From Roseiarcus sp963836695 (GTDB lineage Bacteria > Pseudomonadota > Alphaproteobacteria > Rhizobiales > Beijerinckiaceae): a stretch of DNA of 64,000 nt. Below, piece after piece: positions 26,262-34,851 of the stretch. The notes beneath the pieces are model-generated. The model was not told where the DNA came from. It saw only the letters and a program-made list of their open reading frames with translations, and did not search any database. The stretch spans positions 7,039-71,038 of the forward strand of contig CAWIKX010000018.1 in assembly GCA_963836695.1 (NCBI GenBank). The letters run 5' to 3'. Made by a program: the position numbers and the translations under genes. Each line of letters begins with the position of its first letter. Within the stretch, counting starts at the first letter, position 1.

Positions 26262-27338
26262 TCACGGTCCGCTCCGGGTCTGTTCCGCGTAAAGCCTGCC
26301 GGTTCGCGTCTCAAGGAAACGATCTAGCGGGATTGTCTCCTGCTTAAGAAAGCCCTCGGGGGGCAGAACGCCAGACCGGGCCATCTCGATCACAGCGACC
26401 ACAGAAGCGGCCGTGGTCCAAGCGATCGCGGTCCGCAGCTTGCCTCCGATCTCGATCGGATAATAGGCGCGCACGAATTCTCTACGGCCGAGGCGTCCTT
26501 CGGCCCAGCCCTCGGCCGCGACATGAATATAGACCACATCGTCGTCGACCGAAGGCTTGGCGTGCGTGAGGATATGCCCAGCCGCTGCGCGGTCCTCCCG
26601 CATGAGGAGCTCGTGGAAAAAGAAGTTCATCAGCGAAGCGTGGCCCGGATAGCGCAGGCTTTTGTAGTCGAGGTTCTCGACCTGATCTGCGAAGGTCTCG
26701 CACATCGTCCCTAAGCCGCCCGAGGTGGTGAAAGCCTCAAGCCTGACCCCGCCGACATAGACCGTCTCCAGCCATTCCATGGCCGAGACGGTCTTCAGCA
26801 CGCCCTCTTCGATGACCTCGCAATCGTTGAGATATTCGTTCACCACGCCCTCGGGTGACCAATTGAAGGCATAGCCGAGCAGGCCGGTCGGGTGCTGCGG
26901 TAGCGCACCTACTCTAAGGCGGATCGAGCGCACGCGTTCGAACTGCCGAGCGAGATGCGCGCCGACAATTCCGACGAACCCAGGCGCGAGGCCGCATTGC
27001 GGGGCCATGATGCCTTTCGCCGAACGGGCGAGAGCGCGGATATGCTTCGTCGTTCCCACGTCCTCGGTAAGATCGAAGTAGTGGAGCCCAAGCGCGTGAG
27101 CCGCCGACGCCGCCTCCTTGTTGAAGGCATAAGGCAAACAGGAGAGAAGAGCCTCGCGCCCGGCGAGCGCCGCGCTCAACGCATGGGCATCGCCAAGGTC
27201 GACGGCATGGACCGGGAACGGCGCGTCGACGATTGGGCGCGCGTCGAAGCCGGCGACCTCGAACCCCGCGTCGGACAAAAGCTCAGCGGCAAGACGGCCA
27301 ACCCGCCCCAGGCCGAGCACGCCGATCTTTGTGAACAT
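26262..27338 (-). CDS. Saccharopine dehydrogenase-like NAD(P)-binding protein
   Basis: The 358-aa product begins with a Rossmann motif (VLGLGRVGRLAAELLSDAGFEV), then a saccharopine-dehydrogenase-type fold with LLSCLPYAFNKEAA and the segment GLAPGFVGIVGAHLARQF. The last third reads as the C-terminal catalytic-like domain. It is the last gene of a minus-strand run below the DMGDH-like flavoprotein (49-base gap). Relatives in such runs are of unknown substrate, and oxidation of an amino acid related to methylated glycines is a guess only. Confidence 0.8.
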   Translation of the reverse strand: MFTKIGVLGLGRVGRLAAELLSDAGFEVAGFDARPIVDAPFPVHAVDLGDAHALSAALAGREALLSCLPYAFNKEAASAAHALGLHYFDLTEDVGTTKHIRALARSAKGIMAPQCGLAPGFVGIVGAHLARQFERVRSIRLRVGALPQHPTGLLGYAFNWSPEGVVNEYLNDCEVIEEGVLKTVSAMEWLETVYVGGVRLEAFTTSGGLGTMCETFADQVENLDYKSLRYPGHASLMNFFFHELLMREDRAAAGHILTHAKPSVDDDVVYIHVAAEGWAEGRLGRREFVRAYYPIEIGGKLRTAIAWTTAASVVAVIEMARSGVLPPEGFLKQETIPLDRFLETRTGRLYAEQTRSGP

Positions 27339-27387
27339 CTGCGCGACGCCCCTCCCCTCATATATTTTGGCGGCAGCGGGGCCTGGC

Positions 27388-29898
27388 CTATCCCCTCAGG
27401 GCTTTGTTTTGTGGATCATAAGGACTGTCGGGAATGACAATCGCTCGGCGCATCTCGCCCAAAATGCGCACGTCCACCTCCTCGCCGAGCTGCGAGAATT
27501 CAGGCTTCACCATCGCGAGCGCCAGCGATTTGGCCACCCGCCAGCCGTAGCCGCCGGACGTCGTGCGGCCGACCATGGCGCCGTTCTTGATCACCGGCTC
27601 GGAGCCGCGCGCGTCCCCGTCGGTCACACCCTGGACCTCGAGCGTGACCAGCTTGTTCTGAAAGCCCCTGCCCTTCCAGGCGACAAGCCCGTCGCGGCCG
27701 AGAAACGGGCCTTTGTCGAGATCGACGAACCGTTCGAGGCCTGATTCCAGCGCGGCATATTCGATCGACAACTCTCGCCCGACGAGCTTGTAGGACTTTT
27801 CCAATCTCAGCAAATCCATGGCGCGGATTCCAAAAGGCTTGATCCCAAACGGCGCCCCGGCCTCCATCAACGCGTCAAAGATAACATTCTGCATCTCGAT
27901 CGGATGGTGGAATTCATAGCCAAGTTCGCCGACGAAATTGACCCGCATGGCGATGACGCTCGCCGCGTTGATCGACAGGCGCCGGGCGGTCAGCCATGGA
28001 AACGCTTTGTTTGACACGTCGATGTCGGCGACCTTGTCCAGGACCTCGCGCGAGCGCGGGCCCGCGAGCACCAGCACGCCGCGCGCTGTCGTCAGCTTGT
28101 CAATGCGTACGCTATTGTCGGCGGGAAGGAGTTTCTCCAGCACGTCGAAATCATGCGTCTCAAGCCCGCCGGCTGAGATGAGATAAAACCGCTCCGGCCC
28201 GACGCGGGTAAGGGTAAACTCCGCCCGCACGCCGCCGCGCTCGGTGAGAAGATAGGTCAAGGTCACCTTGCCGGTCGTCTTGGGCGCGCTGTTGGTCAGG
28301 ATGGAATTGAGCCAAGCTTCGGCGCCGGCGCCCGAGACCTCGCATTTTGCGAAGGCGGACATGTCCATAAGGCCGACGTTCTCGTGCACATTGCGGCACT
28401 CGTCGCCGACGAACTGGAAATAGTTCGATCGGCGGAAGCTCCATTTCTCGCGCGGTCGTTCTCCCTCTGCGACGGGTGGATGGTTCTCGTTCAAGAGGAC
28501 GTCAGGTTTCGCGAGATCCGCCTCGCTTAGGCCGTAGCCTTGCGGCGCGAACCAGTTCGGCCGCTCCCAACCGTAAACGGAGCCAAACACGGCGCCGAGA
28601 TCTCTCATCCGCCCGTAGCAGGGCGTCTGGCGCAGAGGGCGCGCGGCGACGCGCTCCTCGTCGGGATAGTGGATAGTGAAGACCTTGGCGTAGGCCTCCT
28701 CGTTCTTCTCGACGAGATAGCCACGCTCCGCGTAAGGGCCGAAGCGCCGTGGATCGACACCAAGCATGTCGATGCTTGGCTCGCCTTCGACAATCCATTC
28801 GGCGAGCTGCCAGCCAGCGCCGCCGGCGGCGGTGACGCCGAACGAATGGCCCTCGTTGAGCCAGAAGTTTCTTACCCCCGGCGCCGGGCCGACGATCGGT
28901 GAACCGTCAGGCGTATAGGCGATGGCGCCGTTATAGACCTTCTTGACCCCGACCTCGCCGAACGCGGGCACGCGCGCGATCGCGGTCTCGATGTGTGGCG
29001 CAAGGCGGTCGAGGTCCTCAGGAAAGAGCTCGTATTCGCTATCCGCCAACGGCCCATCGACATAGCAAGCGGGCGCGCCTTTTTCGTAAGGGCCGAGCAG
29101 GAGGCCGCCTGCTTCTTCACGCATGTACCAAGACGAATCCGATTCGCGCAAAACCCCCATTTCCGGCAGCCCCTGCGCCTTGCGCTTGACGATCTCGGGA
29201 TGCGCTTCGGTGACGATATATTGGTGCTCGACCGGGATCACCGGCACATCGATTCCGACCATGCGGCCTGTCGCCCTGGCGAAATTGCCGGTCGCCGAAA
29301 CGATATGCTCGCAGGTGATGTCGCCCTTGTCGGTCGAGATCTTCCATTCGCCGCCCGGCAGCCGGTCGATCGCAATGACCGTCGTTTGGCGATTGATCTC
29401 GGCCCCGCGATCGCGAGCGCCGCGCGCCAGGGCCTGCGTCAGGTCCGCAGGCTGGATGTAGCCGTCCTCTGGGTGCTGGATCGCGCCAACAATGCCCTCG
29501 ACATCGCAAAGCGGCCAGATCTCCTTGACCTGGTTGGGCGTCAGGAACTTGACCGAAACGCCGATCGTCTCAGCGACGCCCGCATAGTAATGGTACTCGT
29601 CCATTCGGTCGCGGGTGCGCGCGAGGCGAATGTTCGACACTTGGCGAAGGCCAGGATCGAGCCCGGTTTCCTTCTCGAGCGTCTGATAGAGCGCGACCGA
29701 ATATTTGTGGATCTGCCCAACCGAGTAGCTCAAATTGAACAGAGGCAAGAGACCCGCCGCATGCCAGGTCGAGCCGGAGGTCAGCTCCTTGCGCTCGACA
29801 AGAACGCTGTCCGTCCAGCCCTTCTTGGCGAGATGGTAGAGCGTCGAGACGCCGACTACGCCACCGCCAATCACCACAGCCCGCGCGTGCGTTCTCAT
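27388..29898 (-). CDS. Dimethylglycine/sarcosine dehydrogenase-like FAD-GcvT fusion
   Basis: The 836-aa protein has an N-terminal DAO-type FAD domain with GGGVVGVSTLYHLAKKG. His46, in STWHAAGLLP, sits at the position that carries covalent FAD in dimethylglycine and sarcosine dehydrogenases. The middle and C-terminal half are a folate-binding GcvT domain (YFQFVGDECRNVHENVGLMDMS region, then GELGYEFHHPIE). The family demethylates N-methylated glycines and transfers the carbon to tetrahydrofolate. Its neighbours are an MttB-like methyltransferase upstream and the saccharopine-dehydrogenase-like gene downstream. Whether dimethylglycine, sarcosine or another N-methyl amine is the substrate cannot be told from sequence. 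Confidence 0.9.
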   Translation of the reverse strand: MRTHARAVVIGGGVVGVSTLYHLAKKGWTDSVLVERKELTSGSTWHAAGLLPLFNLSYSVGQIHKYSVALYQTLEKETGLDPGLRQVSNIRLARTRDRMDEYHYYAGVAETIGVSVKFLTPNQVKEIWPLCDVEGIVGAIQHPEDGYIQPADLTQALARGARDRGAEINRQTTVIAIDRLPGGEWKISTDKGDITCEHIVSATGNFARATGRMVGIDVPVIPVEHQYIVTEAHPEIVKRKAQGLPEMGVLRESDSSWYMREEAGGLLLGPYEKGAPACYVDGPLADSEYELFPEDLDRLAPHIETAIARVPAFGEVGVKKVYNGAIAYTPDGSPIVGPAPGVRNFWLNEGHSFGVTAAGGAGWQLAEWIVEGEPSIDMLGVDPRRFGPYAERGYLVEKNEEAYAKVFTIHYPDEERVAARPLRQTPCYGRMRDLGAVFGSVYGWERPNWFAPQGYGLSEADLAKPDVLLNENHPPVAEGERPREKWSFRRSNYFQFVGDECRNVHENVGLMDMSAFAKCEVSGAGAEAWLNSILTNSAPKTTGKVTLTYLLTERGGVRAEFTLTRVGPERFYLISAGGLETHDFDVLEKLLPADNSVRIDKLTTARGVLVLAGPRSREVLDKVADIDVSNKAFPWLTARRLSINAASVIAMRVNFVGELGYEFHHPIEMQNVIFDALMEAGAPFGIKPFGIRAMDLLRLEKSYKLVGRELSIEYAALESGLERFVDLDKGPFLGRDGLVAWKGRGFQNKLVTLEVQGVTDGDARGSEPVIKNGAMVGRTTSGGYGWRVAKSLALAMVKPEFSQLGEEVDVRILGEMRRAIVIPDSPYDPQNKALRG

Positions 29899-29953
29899 TC
29901 AAATCCCTCAGACTGCAAGGACTTGCTTCTCGTCCCTCGCGAAGACACGCGCA

Positions 29954-31501
29954 TCAATAGTTCGCGTCCGGCATCGACGCCTTACGCTTGTCGATGAATT
30001 CGCGGATCGCTTCGTCCTTCGCGGGATCGAGAGGCGGCGCTTCGTATTCGGCCAGCATCGACTTCCAGAGCGCGTTGGCGCGGGTGGCCGCGTCCTTCGA
30101 GCCCTCCTCGCGCCACTGCTCCACTGAGTTGTTGTCGGCGACATTGGAGCGATAGAAGGCGGTCTCGAAATTCGCCTGGGTGTGAGCGCAGCCCAGGAAA
30201 TGGCCGCCCGGCTCGACCTGATGGAAGGCCTCCATCGCTTGGCCGTTGTCACTGAAGTCGACGCCTTTGGCGAGCACATGCATGGCGCCAAGCTGATCGA
30301 AGTCGAGCACGAACTTCTCATACGACGCGGTGAGGCCGCCTTCGAGCCAACCTGCGGCATGCAGCACGAAGTTCGCGCCGGCCAGCACGGTCGGCAGAAG
30401 TGTCTGCGCGCTCTCATAAGCCGCTTGCGCGTCCGGAACCTTCGAGGCGCAGAGCGAGCCGCCGGTGCGGAACGGCATCTTCATACGCCGCGCGAGCTGG
30501 CCTGCGCCGAAGATCGCCAGCGCCGCCTCGGGCGTGCCGAAGGTCGGCGCGCCGGACTGCATGGACAACGTCGAAACGAAGGTTCCGAACACCACCGGCG
30601 CGCCGGGACGAGTAAGTTGGCAGAACGCCGTGCCAGCCAGCACTTCCGCCAGCACCTGGGTCAAAGTGCCGGCGACGGTTACCGGGCTCATGGCGCCGGA
30701 CAGGATGAATGGCGTGATGATGCACGCCTGGTTCGCGCGCGCGTAGGCTTCCGCGGCGCCGAGCATGCTCGAATCCCAGACCAGCGGCGAGTTTGCGTTG
30801 ATGAGGCTCGTCAACACCGTATTCTCACGCATGAACTCTTCGCCGAACAGAAGCTCACAAATGCGCACGCTGTCCTCGGCCCGCTCGGGCTTGGTCACGG
30901 AGCCCATGAACGGCTTGTCCGAGTATTTGAGATGGGCGTACACCATCTCGAAGTGCCGCTTGTTGACCGGCAGATCCACCGGCTCGCACACCGTGCCGCC
31001 GGAATGGTGCATATAGGGGCTCATGTACGCGAGCTTGATGAAGTTCTGGAAGTCTTCCAGCGTGCCGTAGCGGCGGCCCTTGTCGAGATCGTGGACGAAG
31101 GGTGAGCCGTAATTCGGCGCGAACACCATCGCATTACCGCCGATCTGGACATTCCGCTCGGGATTGCGCGCGTGCTGCACGTATTGCGACGGCGTGGTGG
31201 CGCAAAGGCTCTTGGCCAGGCCGCGTGGAAAACGGACACGTTCGCCCTTGATGTCGCAACCCGCGCCACGAAAGAGTTCGAGCGCGCGTGGGAAGTCGCG
31301 AAATTCGATCCCGACCTCCTCGAGCAGGGTCTCGGCGTTGCGCTCGATCGTCTCGAGCCCTTCCTCGCTCACGACCTCGGTCAGCGGAATGTTACGCGTG
31401 ATGTAGGGGATGGAGGCAAGCGAGCGCTGGGCGCGCGCACTTCGGCGCGCCTCCCGGCCACGGCGCGGCTCTCTGGCGGCAGCCGGCGCGGTTTCTGTCA
31501 T
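29954..31501 (-). CDS. MttB-family (trimethylamine methyltransferase-like) methyltransferase without pyrrolysine
   Basis: The 515-aa frame is continuous with no in-frame TAG, so this is a non-pyrrolysine member of the MttB superfamily, some of which demethylate glycine betaine or other quaternary amines. Family segments include YSDKPFMGSVTKPERAEDS, NANSPLVWDSSML and PFRTGGSLCASKVPDAQAAYES. ATG 31501 follows GAGGAGACGCC and fits better than the in-frame start at 31537. It is the first gene of the run with the DMGDH-like flavoprotein, 55 bases apart. No corrinoid-binding protein gene, the usual methyl acceptor partner, is in the window. Confidence 0.9.
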   Translation of the reverse strand: MTETAPAAAREPRRGREARRSARAQRSLASIPYITRNIPLTEVVSEEGLETIERNAETLLEEVGIEFRDFPRALELFRGAGCDIKGERVRFPRGLAKSLCATTPSQYVQHARNPERNVQIGGNAMVFAPNYGSPFVHDLDKGRRYGTLEDFQNFIKLAYMSPYMHHSGGTVCEPVDLPVNKRHFEMVYAHLKYSDKPFMGSVTKPERAEDSVRICELLFGEEFMRENTVLTSLINANSPLVWDSSMLGAAEAYARANQACIITPFILSGAMSPVTVAGTLTQVLAEVLAGTAFCQLTRPGAPVVFGTFVSTLSMQSGAPTFGTPEAALAIFGAGQLARRMKMPFRTGGSLCASKVPDAQAAYESAQTLLPTVLAGANFVLHAAGWLEGGLTASYEKFVLDFDQLGAMHVLAKGVDFSDNGQAMEAFHQVEPGGHFLGCAHTQANFETAFYRSNVADNNSVEQWREEGSKDAATRANALWKSMLAEYEAPPLDPAKDEAIREFIDKRKASMPDANY

Positions 31502-31638
31502 GGCGTCTCCTCGGGCGCGATCACGCGCCGTCTCCATGTCAGAACTCTTGCGCCAAGGCGCTGAAGAGTTGAACCCTCAAAAATCCGTTGCAGGCATCAA
31601 GTTCGGAAACCAAACGCTCTGGGGTCCGACGCGCACCA

Positions 31639-32064
31639 CTATGTAGGCGATCGCGCGTGCCAGGGGTCGAGAAGCAGGGCGCCGCTGGACTGGAAGTCCT
31701 TGGTGTTGCGCGTGACTAGGGTGAGATCGCGGCTGAGCGCGGTCGCTGCGATCAGCATATCAATGACAGGAGGGTTTCCGGCCGCCGACAATTCGCCCCA
31801 ACGCAAGGCTGTCGCTGTATCGATAGGCAAAACACGATCTGAGAAGTTGGTTGCAATGCCCTCGACCCAGATGGCGAGCCCCCTGGACGCCATCAGGTCG
31901 GTGCGCCTCTTTAAGGCGACGCCTTTACGCAACTCTCCCAGCGTTAAGACGCTCAGGAACAGCCCTTCAGCATCAGCCGCAGACAAGAACGCAATCACTC
32001 CAGCGTCAGGGCGAGACCTGCGCGTCTCCGAGATGACATTCGTATCGAGGAGATACCCCGTCAC
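31639..32064 (-). CDS. vapC: VapC-family PIN-domain toxin
   Basis: The 141-aa protein starts MTGYLLDTNVISETRR, with the first catalytic Asp, and has the following acidic residues in LGELRKGVA and PPVIDMLIAATAL. It ends in the THNTKDF-like TRNTKDFQS. It is an intact member of the PIN RNase toxin family. The antitoxin ends 6 bases upstream on the same strand, and the pair sits between the MttB-like gene and the choline-dehydrogenase-like gene. Confidence 0.92.
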   Translation of the reverse strand: MTGYLLDTNVISETRRSRPDAGVIAFLSAADAEGLFLSVLTLGELRKGVALKRRTDLMASRGLAIWVEGIATNFSDRVLPIDTATALRWGELSAAGNPPVIDMLIAATALSRDLTLVTRNTKDFQSSGALLLDPWHARSPT

Positions 32065-32070
32065 CGGAAT

Positions 32071-32316
32071 TCAAAGCTCAACGGTGCGGCCCAGGCCTTG
32101 AGTGCGCTCGACAGTGAAGTCATCGACCTTCGGACCATCCAAGAGGTAGGATTTGAAATCCGGGCGATGGGCGGCAAGGACACGATAGTCTTCAATCGAC
32201 AGCACGACGGCCCGCTCCTTGCCGTGCCGAGTGATCATCTGAGGCCCTTCGGCGCGGGCGCGCTCGATCACTTCGCTGAGGCGAGTCTTTGCGTCCTGAA
32301 CCTGCCACGTCGTCAT
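32071..32316 (-). CDS. vapB: Phd/YefM-type antitoxin of the intact VapBC pair
   Basis: The 81-aa protein (MTTWQVQDAKTRLSEVIER, then GPQMITRHGKERAVVLSIEDY) has the Phd/YefM DNA-binding fold and a C-terminal toxin-binding tail. ATG 32316 is chosen over the upstream start at 32373 because GGAGAG precedes it at good spacing and homologues begin here. It is related to the decayed antitoxin at 15148-15351, sharing the WQVQDAK-type start. Confidence 0.88.
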   Translation of the reverse strand: MTTWQVQDAKTRLSEVIERARAEGPQMITRHGKERAVVLSIEDYRVLAAHRPDFKSYLLDGPKVDDFTVERTQGLGRTVEL

Positions 32317-32394
32317 GCGAAACAACTCTCCGTCCTGTCTGACTAGAATAACGTCAATCTGGTTGAAATGCAATCTTGTAGCGTGAAGCCGGCC

Positions 32395-34056
32395 TCACCG
32401 CTGCTTTGTCTCCCAGTCCGGCGCGACATAATAGGGCGCGTTGGAGGCCGGAAGAGGATCAAGCCCGCGGATCATATCCGCGGCTTTCTCAGCCAGCATG
32501 ATCGTCGGCGCGTTCAGGTTGCCGTTGGTGATCGAGGGCATGATCGACGAGTCGATGACACGTAGCGCCTCGACGCCGATCACCCGCGTCTGCGGATCCA
32601 CGACTGCGAAAGGGTCCATGGGCGATCCCATCTTGCAGCTGCAGGAAGGGTGGTACGCGGTATCGATGTGTTCGCACACGAATGCGTCGATCGCGTCGTC
32701 ACTGACACATTCGGCCCCAGGCTTGATCTCGCGGCTCCGATAGGGGTCGAAAGCTGGTTGGGCGAAAATCTCGCGCGTCAACCGCACGCAAGCGCGCGTC
32801 TCAGTCCAGTCCTCGGGATGGCTCATGTAGTTGAAGTGGATCCGCGGTGAATCCATTGGTTCGGCGGACCTCAACCGCACGGAGCCTCGGCTTTTCGACC
32901 GCATTGGCCCGACATGCGCCTGGAAGCCATGCTCCTTGGCGAGCGTCGAGCCGTCATAGGCGACGGCCATCGGCAGGAAATGGAACTGAATGTCTGGATA
33001 GCGAGCGCCCGCACGCGAGCGGATAAAACCGCCGGCCTCGAAATGATTGGAGGCTCCGAGACCACGTCCGCGCACGAGCCATTGGGCGCCGATGAGCGCG
33101 CGCCGCATGAGGCCCGTATGCGCAAAGAGCGTGATCGGTTGCTTGGAGGCGACCTGAACGGTCAATTCGAGATGGTCCTGCAGGTTTTCGCCGACGCCGG
33201 CCCGATCGGCGATGACGTCGATCCCGAAGGCGCGCAGTTCCGCCGCTGGGCCCACGCCCGAAAGCTTCAGGAGTTGCGGCGAATTGATCGGGCCACCGCT
33301 GAGGATGACCTCGCGTCGCGCCCTCGCCGTTTGCTCCCGTCCGCGACGTCGGTAGCGGACGCCGGTCGCCCGGCGCCCCTCGAACGCGATTTGGGTCGCG
33401 AGCGCGTGGGTGGCCACCTCGAGGTTGGGCCGTTTCATCGCTGGCTTGAGATAGGCGTTGGCGGTCGACCAACGCACGCCATTCCTCACCGTCATGCCGA
33501 GCGCGCCAAATCCCTCCTGCCGCTCGCCATTGAGATCGTCGCTCACTCCATAACCGGCCTGCCTCCCGGCCTCGATGAACGCGTTGTAAAGCGGGTTGAT
33601 TTTGCGCCCCTGCGCGGTGGTCAGCGGCCCTGCGTCGCCGCGATAGGCGTCTGCAGAGCCCTGGAAGCTCTCCGCCCGACGGAAATAGGGCAGCACGTTT
33701 CGATAGCCCCAGCCCTTCGCGCCCTCCTCTTCCCAGCGCTCGAAATCGAGCGGATGGCCACGGACATAGACCATGCCGTTGATCGAAGACGAGCCGCCCA
33801 GAACCTTGCCGCGCGGACACGCAATACGCCGGCCGCCAAGATGCGGCTCCGCCTCGGTCTCATAACCCCAATTGTAGGTCTTGGAGTTCATCGGGATGGA
33901 CAGGGCCGCCGGCATCTGGATGAAGATCGAGCGGTCAGATCCGCCATATTCGAGCAAGAGCACGCTCGAGCGACCGTCCTCGGTCAGCCGGTCGGCGAGC
34001 ACGCAGCCCGCCGAACCCGCCCCGACAATGATGTAATCGAAGGTCCCGCCATCCAT
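32395..34056 (-). CDS. betA: Choline dehydrogenase-like GMC oxidoreductase
   Basis: The 553-aa flavoprotein has the FAD-binding IVGAGSAGCVLADRL start, the GMC signature GKVLGGSSSINGMVYVRG and the second signature SGGPINSPQLLKLSGVGP. The C-terminal catalytic region contains AYHPSCSCKMG and an His-bearing NGNLNAPTIMLAEK segment. Choline dehydrogenase converts choline to betaine aldehyde and on to betaine at the membrane. No betB or betI is in the window. The BetA label rests on overall family resemblance plus the choline context; a related alcohol could be the substrate. Confidence 0.85.
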   Translation of the reverse strand: MDGGTFDYIIVGAGSAGCVLADRLTEDGRSSVLLLEYGGSDRSIFIQMPAALSIPMNSKTYNWGYETEAEPHLGGRRIACPRGKVLGGSSSINGMVYVRGHPLDFERWEEEGAKGWGYRNVLPYFRRAESFQGSADAYRGDAGPLTTAQGRKINPLYNAFIEAGRQAGYGVSDDLNGERQEGFGALGMTVRNGVRWSTANAYLKPAMKRPNLEVATHALATQIAFEGRRATGVRYRRRGREQTARARREVILSGGPINSPQLLKLSGVGPAAELRAFGIDVIADRAGVGENLQDHLELTVQVASKQPITLFAHTGLMRRALIGAQWLVRGRGLGASNHFEAGGFIRSRAGARYPDIQFHFLPMAVAYDGSTLAKEHGFQAHVGPMRSKSRGSVRLRSAEPMDSPRIHFNYMSHPEDWTETRACVRLTREIFAQPAFDPYRSREIKPGAECVSDDAIDAFVCEHIDTAYHPSCSCKMGSPMDPFAVVDPQTRVIGVEALRVIDSSIMPSITNGNLNAPTIMLAEKAADMIRGLDPLPASNAPYYVAPDWETKQR

Positions 34057-34200
34057 TCGAGAGGACGCTCATTCAACAATCGCTCCCGTCCGGGATAGGC
34101 TGCGGCGCAGGACGACGCGACAAGATTTTATGCTTGAGCCCAACGCAAAGTTCGTGGGCCTGCAAAGGAAACGGAAATCTCAGGCGACGGCGATGCGGCG

Positions 34201-34851
34201 CTATTGCGGCGTCCGCTCGCCGCCATTGAGATTTCTTGCAACGAACGCCATGCGCATGAGGTGGGAGATGTTGCGCGCCCGCATCTTCTGGATGACTGCC
34301 GCCCGGTGATGTTCGGCCGTCCTCGAGCTGATCCCCAACTGATGAGCGATGAGCTTGGTCGGCAAACCCTCCAACAAAAGGGCGAGGACCTCTCTTTCCC
34401 GCTGGGTGAGGAGCGCCTGCCGGGCTTTGAATCCCTTGATCTCAAGCGGCGCCTCGCCAGGGTCGTCGCCGCGCGACAACGCTTCCTCGACCGTGGTCAG
34501 CAGCCCCTCGGCGTCGAACGGCTTTTGGACAAAATGAAAGGCGCCGGCCTTCATCGCCAGGACGGCTGTCGGGACGTCGCCATACGCCGTTATCATGATG
34601 ACCGTCGAATCTCGGCTCTCGGCGACGATGCGCCTCAGAAGCTCGATGCCGCTCATCCCCGGGAGCTGGTTATCGAGGAGAACGCACGCCGGATCCTTCA
34701 GAGGATTCGAGGTCAGGTATTCCTCAGCGGAGCCATAGGATTTCGACTCGATCTGGGCGGTCGATAGAAGCAGGGTCAGCGCATCCCGCACCTTTGCTTC
34801 ATCATCGACGATGTGCACGCAACGTTCATGAAACATTGGTTCCGTATCCAT
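34201..34851 (-). CDS. REC-LuxR response regulator, FixJ/NarL-like
   Basis: The 216-aa protein starts with a receiver domain: HIVDDEAKVRDAL, a phosphorylated Asp in CVLLDNQLPGMSG, and FVQKPF with the conserved Lys. A LuxR-type HTH domain ends the protein (LTQREREVLALLLEGLPTKLIAHQLGISSRTAEHHR, limits at residues about 147-182). Its start overlaps the kinase stop by about 26 bases, so the pair is co-translated. The target is unknown. M6 at 34836 is an alternative start. Confidence 0.92.
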   Translation of the reverse strand: MDTEPMFHERCVHIVDDEAKVRDALTLLLSTAQIESKSYGSAEEYLTSNPLKDPACVLLDNQLPGMSGIELLRRIVAESRDSTVIMITAYGDVPTAVLAMKAGAFHFVQKPFDAEGLLTTVEEALSRGDDPGEAPLEIKGFKARQALLTQREREVLALLLEGLPTKLIAHQLGISSRTAEHHRAAVIQKMRARNISHLMRMAFVARNLNGGERTPQ

